Shown here one piece after another: positions 21,135-33,170 of a DNA stretch of 64,000 nt. The stretch spans positions 33,709,777-33,773,776 of the forward strand of contig CM042965.1 in assembly GCA_023678885.1 (NCBI GenBank). The letters are read 5' to 3'. Below the pieces are notes generated by a model. That model was given only the letters and a program-made list of their open reading frames with translations. It had not been told where the DNA came from and ran no database searches. Positions within the stretch are counted from its first letter, which is position 1; every line of letters begins with the position of its first letter. The position numbers were made by a program, and so were the translations under genes. Source of the DNA: Pogostemon cablin. Lineage: Eukaryota; Streptophyta; Magnoliopsida; Lamiales; Lamiaceae.

Positions 21135-24100
21135 CTATTCCAAGGTTTTAAGAAGGCGAAATAGCCCAGCTGCTTCTCTAATCCTGGAGAACTCGATGCA
21201 GAATGCTTGCACTTCGATAAAGATGTCATGAACTGCAATAACATAACAATTACACTCAATTCAGCACAGATATTAGTTGACACAAGCACTCAAAGTTGAA
21301 CATAACATCATCTCTTCAGAAATACAACATTTAGCCAGCAAATGGCATCTTATAGTAAACATAAGCTGCACTAATTAAGAGTCAGTTATTTAAGCAAACA
21401 ATAATCTCACTATTTTGCAATACCAATTACCAACTACTTGAGTACAAAGTTATGTTCTAGTGCAAGAGGAAACTAACACGTTCAAACTTCCAAGAATAGG
21501 GTATAAATTTCTGAGAGAATAGGGTATAACAATTCCCATAAAATAAATTAAAGCCCATTCGATAACATCAGCTTCAATTCTAAACTTCTTACCATTAATT
21601 ATTTTGTTCCGAATCAAACTTTGCAGAAAAACACAAACCAGTCTCACAAGTCTGTTCTGCATATACCTATCCTGAAAAGTAGAATATGGAAGAGAGGGTG
21701 GTAAGAGTTCCAGTTAAGATAAAATGTACTTATATTCAATTTTATAATTAAGAGGGATAATAAAAATATTAAGGATCCGAACCTTGATTTCCTGACAAGC
21801 ACTTATACAATTTGAAATGTATGTATGTAAGAACTCGGTAGGAAGTTCAATGGTAGTAGTAAGTCTGTTTACAACTTCCATGGAATGCAGACTCATTTCC
21901 ATATTTACAAGAACCGTAAAGTATCTGAAAGTTTAAAAGAGAAAATTGCAAAACCAAAGTTAAATTACAAGGAATCAAATGTTGAAATAACAGGGTGTTT
22001 TGAATAGCTTTTAAGTGATTATATTCAAAACTTCTGCTTTTCAGAAGCTGATTTCAGTTTTTTCTCAAATGGAATGCTTGCTTAAAATAATCACCCAGAA
22101 TCTAAAATTCAAAAGTTGTTTCTAGCTTATTCTGTTTCTACTTCTATAGATATACAATAACATACCAAACTCTTCACACGTACTTAAAAAAAAAAAAAGG
22201 TACAAAGACTACCTACTTTAGCTTCTAATCACTTTTTCACAAAATCACAATTGAATAACTTCTTCAAAATCACCCCCTTAAGAAAATAAGCAATAAGTGA
22301 GATCGTACTCTGATATTTCAGGAGAATTCACTAATTTAATGAGAACTTCAACTGCAATCATAGGATTGTTCTCTACCAGATCCTGAACAAACATGTGAGA
22401 TTAATAACCCAAAAAAAATATATTTGAGGCAAGAATTACATTTTCATTTTCAGGGTGACATATATAGAAAACGTACTGGAAGCTTTTTAGGTGTCAGCCC
22501 ACAATGATATACAAGCTTCGGGTCATTTGCCAACTCCACCAAAACTTGCTGAAGGAAAAAATAAGTTAATTCACATTCAAAACAAAAGGATGGAACCCGA
22601 TGCTTCCTAGAGAAGAACAGAGTTGTTAAAGTGACGAATAAGATGCTAAATTAACATCTGAAAAATGAAAAAAAAGTATATATATACACTTTAAGATCAG
22701 TTAGAATACAGTTCACCAATTCTTAATTTTAGTATAAAAACGAACACTGCATGATACTTGTATAAATTACGTACCACTAATAAAAAAATAAATCTCATCC
22801 TAGGAAATAACGGCCTACAAGAATCATAAACAAGCAACAACTCCAAAAGAAATCATTATTATTGGAACTGCTGTGGCAGTATTTGGCAAGAACAAAAGAT
22901 ATAATCACAAACATAACCCACACATTTGTTGATTAACAAATAACAAAGTATTGATACTCTATTAATTATTTCTCTCAGCATAAAAGATACATCTTCCTTT
23001 ATCATTCCTCACTTCACTTCACAGATAATTCTTAATCATCTAAGCCAGTTTTCACTGAAATACCGACTACTTTGTGGCATCAGACTCCAATCCCAAGTCA
23101 ACATTATGAGAAACAATAATCAATTAACAATACATATTGGCTATCACTGAAACACTGACTACTTTGTGGCACCAGATTCCAATTCCAAGTCAACATTATG
23201 AGAAACAATTATCAATTAACTATAAATATTGGCTATCACAACTACGTGGTTAAAAAAGCCAATGTTTCAAAGCATTAGTGATTAAACCACAATTCAACAG
23301 TCTACATGGAAAAAGTGTCCATACGATTGCACCTAGAGAACCTCAAAAACACAATACCTCTTGTTGCACAGGTACCAGTGGACCTTTCAAAGCTTTAGCA
23401 ATTAAATCTCTTACAGCTGCTCCCCTACTAGTATCAGCGCACATCCCATAGTCCCATAAAAGCTCATGATTCATATCAGGGTTTAGCCACAATAGCTGTT
23501 AAAAAACAAGAGACATTTGAAAATAAACTACATAATGCACATATTTATTCATGAATGCTTATTGATCAGCTAAAAAATGTTAGTGCTAGCACATTACCTC
23601 CCCATCCATTACAGGGAGCCTTGGAGGTAATGGCCTGATCCACTGGGGGCCTAGTCCCTCCAGTGAAAGAGAGGACAACAACCCAGCTACAGTTTCATCC
23701 CTATTCCCAGCTCCGATTTTAGACGCAACTCCAGGAGGTGCATCAAACCTGATATGTGAATACCAATTCAAAAATCAATGAGCCAAAAGAAAAAATTATT
23801 GACCAAAAGAGTGCTTCTCGGAAGAATTTAAAGTAACATCACAATAAGTGACAAGTAGTCATACTCTGATGAATTACTATTGCATCCAAGGGGCAAATCA
23901 GGATCAGGAACTACATTTTTCACAGAGTTGTCCTTGAACAAGCAATGAAATGGTTCTGGCTGAGTTTTGGCACAATATTGTTGCTGCAATTGATCACGTT
24001 GCGGAAAGGACTGGATATTGAAAGGAGAAAGGAACTAATCAAGAATATGAGGTAACACCGTAACAAGAGACAAATGGTTTTTTTATAAACAATTTTTGCA

Positions 24101-26083
24101 AAGATCAGTGATTTTAAGCAGAAAAACTGTACTCTATGTAAACTTACATGTTGTGAAAGTTCGAAATTTTTTATGTAATCTGCTGCAGATTGTTTGAAAA
24201 CCTGCATGAAAGAAACAACAATAACTTACAGGAAAAGGATAAAGGAAAGAAAAAAAAGTAGCTGTAATGGAAAACTATATGCAGTCTCTAATGCATGTGA
24301 GCTTGTGGCATCCAATAAACAGGAAAACTTTGCAAAGCAAGAATTGCATTACTTTCATATCACGACATGAATTAACCCAAAGTCAATATTAAACCTAAAC
24401 TGATAGAGGAAATGAAGTTTCAACCACGATATTTCTTTGGTAGTGGGTAAGACAAGACAAACAGAGAAAAAAAAAGTTGCTAACAGCAAAATAAAATGTT
24501 TGGGTCAAATGTCAATAATAAATCATGGAAATAGATAGCAATTGAACTATAGACCCAATGTCAGGAATATATCAACGGAACTATTCAAACATGTTTGGCT
24601 TTGTTAGAAGCAATGCCACTCATACAAACACTGAACAAACACAGAGTAGCACACCAAAAGGAAGCATGTATCAGTTCACTGTAACAAGAATTTAGTTACT
24701 TAGCAATACAGTATAATGAGTATACAAACATATAAATTGTGAGGTAAACTTTAAAGAGAAATGGATAGAACCTCTTGGCTATTGCCCAACAATTGAAGAA
24801 CAAACGCTCTTTCATACTTTTCAGCCGTATCATCCGATGCTGCCTGCACATGGGCAACACTGTGAATATTGGTAATGCTTAGAAAACAATCTCAGAAACT
24901 TAAGGAAAAAAAAGGAATTAAAAGTTAAAGAAGCAAACAGTGTTAAATAGGTATTTCAATAAATATATGTAACATTAAACTATGCAAAAACTCAATTTAG
25001 AATAAAATACATCCGGGAAGTAACTTGCATAACAAAGGACATGAACAGATCATAAACAGAAAAAAGAAAATGCAGCAAAGAGATAGAAATGTGATTATTC
25101 ATACATATTCTCACTCTTCAAAAATATATTGTTTTGGAAGTACAAACAACAGAGTAAAACTAAGGATAATGTATCCAGAACACCTTAGAAAACAATAATA
25201 AACAGTATAGAACATCATACACTACTTCAGAAAGCATGAGGATTAGCAGAAAAATGAAAAGCACAATTAACAAATAAACCTATGCGTATAATATAGTTAA
25301 ACTTACATCAACAAGCCTAGAAATGAACGGGTTTGATGATGGCTGTTGTGATGAATATGCGTGATAAATGATTGCAAATGCAATCAACCGCTGAGTTGGA
25401 CTTAGAACTTTTTCCTGCACCAAAATGATCTTGAATTTAATCTAACATCTTGCTGCATTTCAGGTTTCAATTAAATGAGCAGAACAATAACCAGATCAGA
25501 ACAATACGTGCCATGCATAAGAAAGGCCAAACTAAAACCAATTACAAAAAATGTAACCGGCACATAAGATTGCATCTCCAAATGCACATTTTTACCATGT
25601 AAAGATAACAATTTGTAAACAAAGGGCCATACCAATAATCACAAACTTAGGTGCAAAGAGGCAAAATTCAGCAATTCTCACTAACTAAATAGCTGTTAAC
25701 ACAGCTTACAGATTAATACAGTTCCAATCAACTAATTGCAAGCTCAGATAACGATTAATCCAAATTCGGAAATCAGAATCTTCAATTGCTGATGCAATTA
25801 AACAAAATAGTCCAGTGAATCAGAAGACTGAAAGCCCGCGCAATCAAATGCGTCCAGTGTTCACTTAAAATTCGACAGAAGTAACAGAATAGGATCGCTA
25901 TAGCAGCATTCGAAAAACCCTAACCCTGTCGTCTGTTGTGAGAAAATCGAGCGCAGAGCAGGCATTGAAGTGGTGAGAGCGAGGAAATTTTGAGGCGAAT
26001 TCAGAGACAATTTCCTCGATGGTTTTTTCTTCTCCGCCATTGAGGAGCCTAAGGAGGTTGCCGGAATCCTCAAAACCCAGCAT
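21135..26083 (-). CDS. CNOT11: CCR4-NOT transcription complex subunit 11 (CNOT11/C2orf29 homologue), 12 exons
   Basis: Joined from exons 26083-25925, 25414-25307, 24843-24772, 24201-24148, 24010-23865, 23748-23598, 23495-23358, 22548-22477, 22382-22309, 21924-21783, 21671-21593 and 21232-21135. All introns begin GT and end AG and the phases agree, giving 430 aa without a stop. It starts MLGFEDSGNLLRLL and ends LFRLLKTLE. Recognisable blocks are LSPTQRLIAFAIIYHAY (exon 2), WIRPLPPRLPVMDGELLWLNP (exons 6-7), MCADTSRGAAVRDLIAKA (exon 7) and a helical C-terminus with SLHSMEVVNRL and FCIEFSRIREAAGLFRLL. These match the C2orf29/CNOT11 family, an accessory subunit that in animals docks with CNOT10 on the CNOT1 scaffold of the mRNA deadenylase complex. 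Introns are MITE-free. The start at 26083 is preceded in the leader by a GA microsatellite. Confidence 0.93.
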
Positions 26084-26098
26084 CTTATTGCACAGTTG

Positions 26099-26101
<3 letters not shown>

Positions 26102-26135
<34 letters not shown>
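26102..26135. repeat. (GA)n microsatellite in the CNOT11 5' leader
   Basis: About 17 GA units on the + strand, which is (TC)n in the transcript, 20-50 bp upstream of the CNOT11 start codon. Pyrimidine-rich TC tracts near transcription starts are common in plant core promoters and leaders. Length is likely variable between individuals. Confidence 0.9.
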
Positions 26136-26137
<2 letters not shown>

Positions 26138-26386
26138 GTATTGAATTGAATTTTTGATTCCTGACATATATGAAAATTAGAGATTGCAATTTGACCCCAT
26201 CTTTTATCAAATTTCATTTTTGTCCCCACAATTTCTATTTGTTTCCGAAAAGAGGCTGTAATTGATCCGAGTGTTGACTTGAATCTCATTTGTTAATATG
26301 TTTTGTTTTTCTTATTTATTATTTTAACGTTACTATTTTTTATTTATACTACGGAATTTTTAAATATGTCAATTTGATCATTATTA

Positions 26387-26589
26387 TTCTCTTCGTCCCG
26401 GTGAAAGGTCCATCGGTTACTTTTTACACGTTAATTAAGGAGTATTATTATTTTATATGTAGTGGGTAGTTGTATTAGTAGTGAGTGGTGGACCATATGT
26501 GAGTCTTTTTTACTAAAAGAGAGAAATGAAGATCTATGAATGGGACACTCACTATACTAAAATGAAATATTTCGGTGGGACGGAGGGAG
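26387..26589. mobile_element. Stowaway-like MITE upstream of CNOT11
   Basis: Starts TTCTCTTCGTCCCGGTGAAAGG after TA and ends GGTGGGACGGAGGGAG before TA, 203 bp. It lies about 300 bp upstream of the CNOT11 start. Confidence 0.8.
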
Positions 26590-26624
26590 TATTTTTCATC
26601 GATTAGGTATTACTATTAATTTTT

Positions 26625-26876
26625 AGGGCAAGTCTTGTATGAAGTCGTCTCACCTAGTCCTTAGGTGAGATGGATAAAAAGTGATAACATAAATAATGAA
26701 AAGTGATACTCGTGCAGTGAACTATTTCATGAATAATTTATAGTATAAATAAAAAGTGATAATGTTTTATTGCGAAAGTGATAATATTTTATAATGAAAA
26801 TGATAATTATGTTATCATTTTTTATCCGTCCCACGTAAAAACTTACGTTAGACGATCTCACAAAAGTCTTTGCCTA
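26625..26876. mobile_element. Fold-back MITE with about 65-bp terminal inverted repeats
   Basis: The left arm TAGGGCAAGTCTTGTATGA and the reverse complement of the right arm (TAGGCAAAGACTTTTGTGA) pair for about 65 bp, through GGATAAAAAGTGATAACAT. The core ATTTATAGTATAAATAAAAA is shared with the element at 52040-52290, so both belong to one family. Confidence 0.75.
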
Positions 26877-29381
26877 TTTTTTATTCCCTTCGTCCAATGA
26901 TATATTGCACCATTAAATAGTAAATAAAATATTATATCCGATGGTCTTTACGGGTATCATTTTGTTTGGGTATCTCCTTCAAAGGGTATCATTTCTCTTT
27001 TTAGTCATTATATATTACTCCATCCAATATCTTTAAGAGTATCATTGTGTTATTTTGGGCATTTGCTTCAAAGAGTATTACCATTTCCATTTTTAAACAT
27101 ATAAAACTCATCAACATCGCTGATTAACTAAAATATGGGACTCACAAGATCCACTAATACAAATACAATACATATTAAATAATAATATTTTTAAATTTAC
27201 GTGTAAAATGCAAATGCTACCCTTGCATATGGACCGATAGAGAGAATATAAATAATGTTATGCATGTTATGGGGGAATGATAATTTTGAAATTGTGATGT
27301 GTTTTGACTTTATAAAAATGGTGTGATGTCTTAATTTTTTTTTTTTATGGTAAAGTGTAATGTAAGATTGAAAATTAAAAGTGGGAAATTTATTATAAAA
27401 CAAGTAAGTATTAAAATATTGATTGATTTTGGGGTGCACCTCTAAGTTTATAGATTAAAATGTGGGAGTGGGTAGTTTTTTTTTTTAAAATTAATTAGTA
27501 TTTTATTTTATCTTACAGTGGAGATTGAATTGTAAATTAATATAACGATTACAATTGTTCAGGTGCATCAATACACCCGGTACACTTTAGTTAGACTCTA
27601 AAATATTATGGCTTTGTATTTCTCTCATGAAGCATAATATGAAACGGTTTTCACACGGCTTTTTGCCAATTAGATTCGACTTTAAATTGTGTGAATATTA
27701 ATTTAATGAGAATTAGTATATATGAGAATAAGAGAGAAAAAAACGTGGAAGAATATTAATTTAATGAGAAAATGTATAGAAAACGAGTGAATTGAGAATT
27801 ATTAGAATTCGTTGGTGTACATAAAAATGATTTATAAAACCTCACAAGATAGACGCGAGTATATAAAAATTCAAAATCAATTTTCAAATCCACAAACAAA
27901 CACACCTAATTAAATGCAAGTAATTTATCCTAAACCACCTTAATAAAATAAGGAAAGAAATTTGAATGAGATTTCGTCCTTTATAGTGAATCTTCTTAAT
28001 GCAAAATAACTATTTTTGCAGTCAATGCTTTAGAGGCATGAGGCATCCGACTTCTAGTGTTGGCATTAATTATACTTAACTACTACCTTCTCACCATTAA
28101 TGCTCAATCACAATATTAATGTTTATATTCCCTCCATCCCAATTTATACTCATTTATACTGATAGGGGAAAGTCTTTTTAGATACGTTATAAGACAATTT
28201 ATGAGATGAGTATGATTTTAGAGTATTATAATATAATTCATTATCGACATACTTTAACGACAAATAATCGTATTTTACCTATATAATAGGCATGTTTTGG
28301 TAATTGGTCGATCCGTCTCATAAAATATCTCAAAAAATATATAAGAGTGGTGAAGTATTTATTTTGGTACGTAAATCATACTCTACGATTAAGAAATGTG
28401 GAGTATTGCTTATGTCAAACCCATACTGTATAAGGAATGAAGTTGAGAGTCACGAGAGTGGAGTATTTATTGATAAAGAGTGGAGTATTTTCAAATAATT
28501 ATTATTTTAATCAAATTTTTTTAATCTGAATATTCGAATAAAAAGTATTTTTGATCCATTTGAATATAAAAAGTTAGTGTTATATTTAAAGTAGAAAAGG
28601 AAAATGTGAAGTAATCTAACGGAATAATAGAAGGGAGTAATTATTTTGAGTAATCAAAATCTAAATATCACTCTCTAATAAAATCAATATAAATTCCTAT
28701 AAGAGCTCGTTTGCTTTTATGGATAGGAAATAGAGTTTAATTAGGAGTGATGTGTTATGCTCCTTATTTATATTTTCAATTTATGCGTTTCATTTCAATC
28801 TTTATATTTAGGATCCACACATAATTCTAATACAATTATTCACTTTATATTAAATATTGATTTATCTTTCAAACTTACTATACCTTAAAATATTATATTT
28901 CTTAATTTACGGCAAAACAAACAAATATAATAAAGATTGAAATGAGAAGGAAGTACTTAAAAGGGTGTGTATCATTTTTAGATGTGTGGCTCAATATATA
29001 ATAAAACAGTTTTCAATTAACTAAAGTGCAAAAGTCAAAGAGTGAGTCTCTTGTACGCCCAGACACATGGATTTAGATCCGTGTTCCTTTATAATTTCCG
29101 TGCCCTTTTACAATTTAAACTCCATAGCAATACATAAGTTTAAATAGAATAGGGAGGGGAAGAGTTGTGTTCACATGGGGACACAGACCGTGTCCCCGTG
29201 TCCCCGGGAGCTTTTGCCAAAGTAAAAACAATCCCTCTTGAATAGAGAGGGAAGGGATTGAGTCTACAATTATTTGTTATTTTTGGTATTTTATTTTTAA
29301 TACCTATACAACATTGGAAAAATAGGGTTACAAAAGCTGGGTCACATATTATGAGGAATTGCAGATTAGGGTGATAATAAG
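26877..29381. other. AT-rich spacer with MITE debris
   Basis: Contains fragments with the Stowaway core (26890-27245, with GGGTATCATTT repeats and CACTAATACAAATACAAT). A longer TTCCCTCCATCCC...AGAAGGGAG element is suspected at about 28129-28637. A patch with GTGTCCCCGTGTCCCC lies at 29190-29205. No gene is supported. Confidence 0.5.
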
Positions 29382-30281
29382 GAAGGACGAAAATATCCCG
29401 ATATATCCACAATATATCTATTTTTTTAGAGTATTGATATCGATATGGGAGAAAAATATATTTTTTTCTGATATCGAGTATAAATCGGAAAATATCGGTA
29501 ACAATATCGATATCGAATTGCCACAGTTCAAATTTTTTCAGATTTCGAGATATATCGAGGAAATATCGATACAATATCGACAAAATATTGAGGATATATC
29601 GAAAATATCGAAAAATTATTTATAATTTTTAAAAAATAAAATAATTCTTTGTTTAATTTTTACTAACCAAATACAATATATTTATTAATATGTTTCCTTT
29701 TAAAAAATAAAATAAAAAATATAGTAGCACTTGCAAAATCATCTCATGGTGAGATTGTTTTACGTTTGATTAATTAATTGTCACTTTTTATTAAAATTGT
29801 TATCACTTTTCATAAACATTATTATGACTAAGTAAATCAAGAGGGTTCACGTACACAATATATTGTGACTAGACGGCACATTCAGAACTATTTTTAGAAT
29901 TTTTCTAATTTGATGAGGTGGTACCAATATTGTTAAGATCTAGATTACATGACATGTTTTACATTTGAGCCTCATAGATCATTATTTTGGTATTAATTAT
30001 TATGTATTAAACAATATGACTCCAAACTATTTAAATATGTTGTTATTGATTTGTTTATCATGTGTTATGAGTTATATTGAGATTTTAAAATGTATTTATA
30101 TATTAAAATTAGTTATAATGTATTGAAAAGTTAATTAATTAAATTTCTTCTATTATTTTTTAAAGTTTTCGTGATTTTTTAAACTTTTATCGATATCGAT
30201 ATCGATATTCGATATATCCATCGATATATCCGTAAATTTGAGGTACCGGTATTTTTACCGATATCGATATTTCCATCCTTG
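29382..30281. mobile_element. hAT-like nonautonomous element (unit 1 copy) with GATATCG-rich termini
   Basis: Starts AAGGACGAAAATATCCCGAT and ends TATCGATATTTCCATCCTTG, giving imperfect terminal inverted repeats of the type CAAGGATGGAAATATCGATA. About 900 bp. Both subterminal regions are dense in ATATCGATATCG. The partner at 33171-34321 is the same element with a MITE inside it. CA...TG ends and an 8-bp target duplication at the partner suggest the hAT superfamily. The left flank here differs from the partner while the right flank is shared, so a rearrangement broke exactly at the left end. Confidence 0.7.
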
Positions 30282-30344
30282 CCCTTCATAAAACTATGTG
30301 ATCTACATTTTTTTCTTCTTTCCATCACTTAATCTTTTTTTTCT

Positions 30345-30791
30345 TTACTCAAGGAAAGAAGACCAAGAATGACATTAATCACTTTCCTGAAGATTATGAT
30401 GTTGAGTCTGATGGGGTGAGTGAGTTTATTTTTGTTACTTTAACAGCCTACTCATCTTCTATCCCTGTTTCCCCTGTTACTTTTTTAAAAGGAGGTGGCA
30501 GCCCAAAATCTCTTCTTTTTGAGGATTAAGTACACCACCGCTACTTATGCCGTCTCTTTCTTGATGGTTGTGTGTCTCGGGTACACTTAATCTCAAGTTG
30601 AAATGTAAATTATTTACAGTATGATTCTGAAATAATTAATTAGTTGTTGGATCTGTCCGTCCGATTGTAGATTGGAACGTATTCAGTTGTGCGAGATCCG
30701 TAGTGGTGCAAAGGTGTTGGGCACCTTGGCCACGGTCGAAGATGCCCTGATCATGACTCTAGTCACCGGGCCGCACATCCCTCTGCTGTGA
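30345..30791 (+). pseudogene. WAT1-related (EamA/MtN21-type) transporter remnant, unit 1
   Basis: Two pieces match plant WAT1-type transporters. At about 30520-30580, KYTTATYAVSFLMVVCL corresponds to the KYTSATYA...FLMA-LRLE membrane segment. At 30671-30791, after a GTAG acceptor, LERIQLCEIRSGAKVLGTL runs through ATVEDALIMTL and ends at a TGA. Family members continue for roughly 200 more residues, so the remnant is truncated. There is no exon 1 in this unit. The block at 30354-30420, encoding KNDINHFPEDYDVES, is not recognisable as WAT1. Confidence 0.7.
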
Positions 30792-31250
30792 ACCTAATTA
30801 TAATTATTCAAGAGTATATAAAAATTTAACCTAATTATAATTATTCAATGCTTATATTTAAAGATAAATTTTAAAATGCTCAAAATAACGAAAATATTTT
30901 TAACGCGATTTGTAAATTGATTTAAAATTTTTAATCGAATCATAAATATGTGCAATCGAGTCAAAAAAATATTCAACCTAATCATAAATATTTACAATTG
31001 AACTATAAACAATTGCAATCAAGATATTTGTTTTAACCAAATCAACAATTGAGTCAAGATTATTTTTTATGAAATCGAATATTTCTAACAAATAAATGTA
31101 AAAAAATGCTATTAACATATTGGGTATATATATATATATATTAACATATTGGGTATATATATATATATGGAGGAAAATAATTAAAAAAATAAAATAAATA
31201 CTTAAAAGTTAAAACTAAAAAGAAAATCAGTAAGGTTCTACTCATCTTCC

Positions 31251-31258
31251 TATATATA
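31251..31258 (+). promoter_or_regulatory. TATA box of promoter copy 1
   Basis: TATATATA followed by CACACTGTAA, preceded by the conserved TAAGGTTCTACTCATCTTCC. The same arrangement occurs at 32811-32818 and 36179-36186. Here the downstream ATG (about 31375) leads into repeat sequence and not into WAT1. Confidence 0.55.
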
Positions 31259-31377
31259 CACACTGTAATCCTTGAACCATATTACAGTAAAACTTCCAAC
31301 AACCAACAAAACTAGTGAAGAGTATCTCCCTTCTCACCTCTCCAAAATTTCCAACAAGTAGTGAAAAAACTAAAATG

Positions 31378-31800
31378 AGGGAAGAATTGTTGGTTATTTT
31401 GTTTTATTCGGCCTATATTATAAAATTTTTCTTCTATTCAGCCTATATGTCTTCAATTCGGCCAAAATAGTTCTATTCGGCCCAAATGGTTTGTTCTATT
31501 TAGCCTATATTTTTTTCCAAAAAAAATTAGAAAAAAATTTCATACGGATAAAAATTTTCTTCTATTCAGCCTATATGTCTTCAATTCGGCCCAAATGGTT
31601 TGTTCTATTCAGCCTATATTTTTTTCCAAAAAAAATTAGAAAATTTTTCTTACAAATAAAATTTTTCTTCTATTCGGCCTACATGTCTTTTAGTTGGCAC
31701 AAATGGTTGCTCTATTTGGCCTATATGTTTCCCCAAAAAAATCGTAAAAAACATCTTTTTGCATGTTTATAAATAAATATATTTATGAGGCATGTAAAAG
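31378..31800. repeat. Imperfect tandem repeats with TTCTATTCGGCC motifs (copy 1)
   Basis: Units of about 110 bp with TTCTATTCAGCCTATATGTC, CAATTCGGCCCAAATGG and TTTTTTCCAAAAAAAATTAG are repeated three times with changes. The block recurs at 37100-37420. Short open frames across it are byproducts of the repeat. Confidence 0.7.
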
Positions 31801-31971
31801 TTACAAATTAATGCATTGAGTAGACTATAAAACCTTATTATACTTTGGTACTTTTTTATCAAAAAAAGAGGCATCATATTCCTTAACATGTGATTAGTGG
31901 GTCCCTTTCAAAGTACATTTTGGCCACTTCCAATAAAAGTGGTTAGAATAAATTATTTTTAAGTTAGATGA

Positions 31972-31972
<1 letters not shown>

Positions 31973-32051
<79 letters not shown>
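31973..32051. repeat. (AT)n microsatellite
   Basis: About 40 AT units. The paralogous position in unit 2 is 37632-37712, also expanded. Confidence 0.97.
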
Positions 32052-32056
<5 letters not shown>

Positions 32057-32595
32057 TACTTCTTTATGCTCCATGAAAATGCAATTTATGCAAACTAATG
32101 AAATTGAAAAAATCTTCAATTCATTGCTTCCATTCAAATTAATATCCCTTATGCTATACCTCTAAATTCTAATATCAAAAGAATATTTTTTTAAATCAAA
32201 ATATAATGGAATAAATTGTTCAAATATTTTTAACATTTTTTTTAAAACTTTTTTGTTAGAGTATATAAAAATTTAACCTAATTATAACTATTCAATGCTT
32301 ATATGTAAAGATAAATTTTAAAATGCTCAAAATAATGAAAATATATATTTTTAACGCCATTTGTAAATTAATTTAAAATTTTTAATCGAGTCATAAATAT
32401 GTACAATCGAGTCAAAAAAAATATTCAACCTAATCATAAATATTTACAACTGAACTATACACATTTGCAATCAAGATATTTATTTTAACCAAATCAATAA
32501 TTGAGTCAAGATTATTTTTACGAAATCGAATATTTCTAACAAATAAATATTAAAAAATGCTATTAACATATTGGGTCAATTTATCCCATTAGTTC

Positions 32596-32714
<119 letters not shown>

Positions 32715-32810
32715 GGTTTAAATGGGAAGAGGAAAAAAATTAAGAAAATAAAATAAATACTTAAAAAGTTAAAACTAAAAAGAAAATCAATAAGGTTCTA
32801 CTCATCTTCC

Positions 32811-32818
32811 TATATATA
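32811..32818 (+). promoter_or_regulatory. TATA box of the WAT1-like gene remnant
   Basis: TATATATA 86 bp upstream of the exon 1 ATG at 32904, a reasonable distance for a plant core promoter with a short leader. The surrounding 140 bp are conserved in three copies (31200-31375, 32760-32903, 36120-36305). Confidence 0.6.
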
Positions 32819-32903
32819 CACACTGTAAGCATTAGCCATATTAGCACGCTTCTCATCTCATCTCTTCAAACTCTTCAAAATTTCCAACAATCAATAAATT
32901 AAA

Positions 32904-33148
32904 ATGAGTGGAGAAACTTTTATGAACTTTGTTCAGACACTAAAGTCGTTCCTGGCTATTTTCTTTGTATGCATTTTTCAGATGATGAAGCTGCTTCTTG
33001 CTGTCTTTTTTCTCCGAGTCGGTGTTTCCGGCATGGACGTTATCACCAAGATAGCTTTAAATCATGGAATGAGCATCTATACGTGCTTGTTCTACCGGCA
33101 TATGTTTGCGACCATAACAATAACACCCCTAGCGATTCTTCTTGAAAG
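32904..33148 (+). pseudogene. WAT1-related transporter exon 1 (gene broken downstream)
   Basis: An 82-codon open exon beginning MSGETFMNFV. It contains the first EamA membrane hairpin with VSGMDVITKIALNHGMSIYT and YRHMFATITITPLAILLER, the typical WAT1/MtN21 N-terminal pattern, and ends in a good donor (AAAG then GTATAC). An hAT-like element begins 22 bp into the intron. The next recognisable exons are pieces in 34530-34604 and 35535-35655, ending in an early stop. WAT1 family proteins are 10-TM vacuolar or plasma-membrane transporters of auxin and amino acids with about 360-400 aa. Exon 1 looks intact, the gene does not. Confidence 0.8.
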
Positions 33149-33170
33149 GTATACAAATAGTACACTCCAT

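Noticed and set aside
28304..28498. 64-aa open frame
   Set aside because: It falls in a probable long MITE (about 28129-28637), and neither the sequence nor its surroundings look coding.
29140..29625. 147-aa and 88-aa open frames on opposite strands
   Set aside because: They cross the end of an hAT-like element with ATATCGATATCG repeats, whose palindromic nature opens both strands. No known domain.
31491..31772. 93-aa frame with repeated FYSAYM segments (also 37100-37405)
   Set aside because: Repetition follows the TTCTATTCGGCC DNA repeat unit, and the paralogous copy has a different reading, so there is no sign of protein-level conservation.
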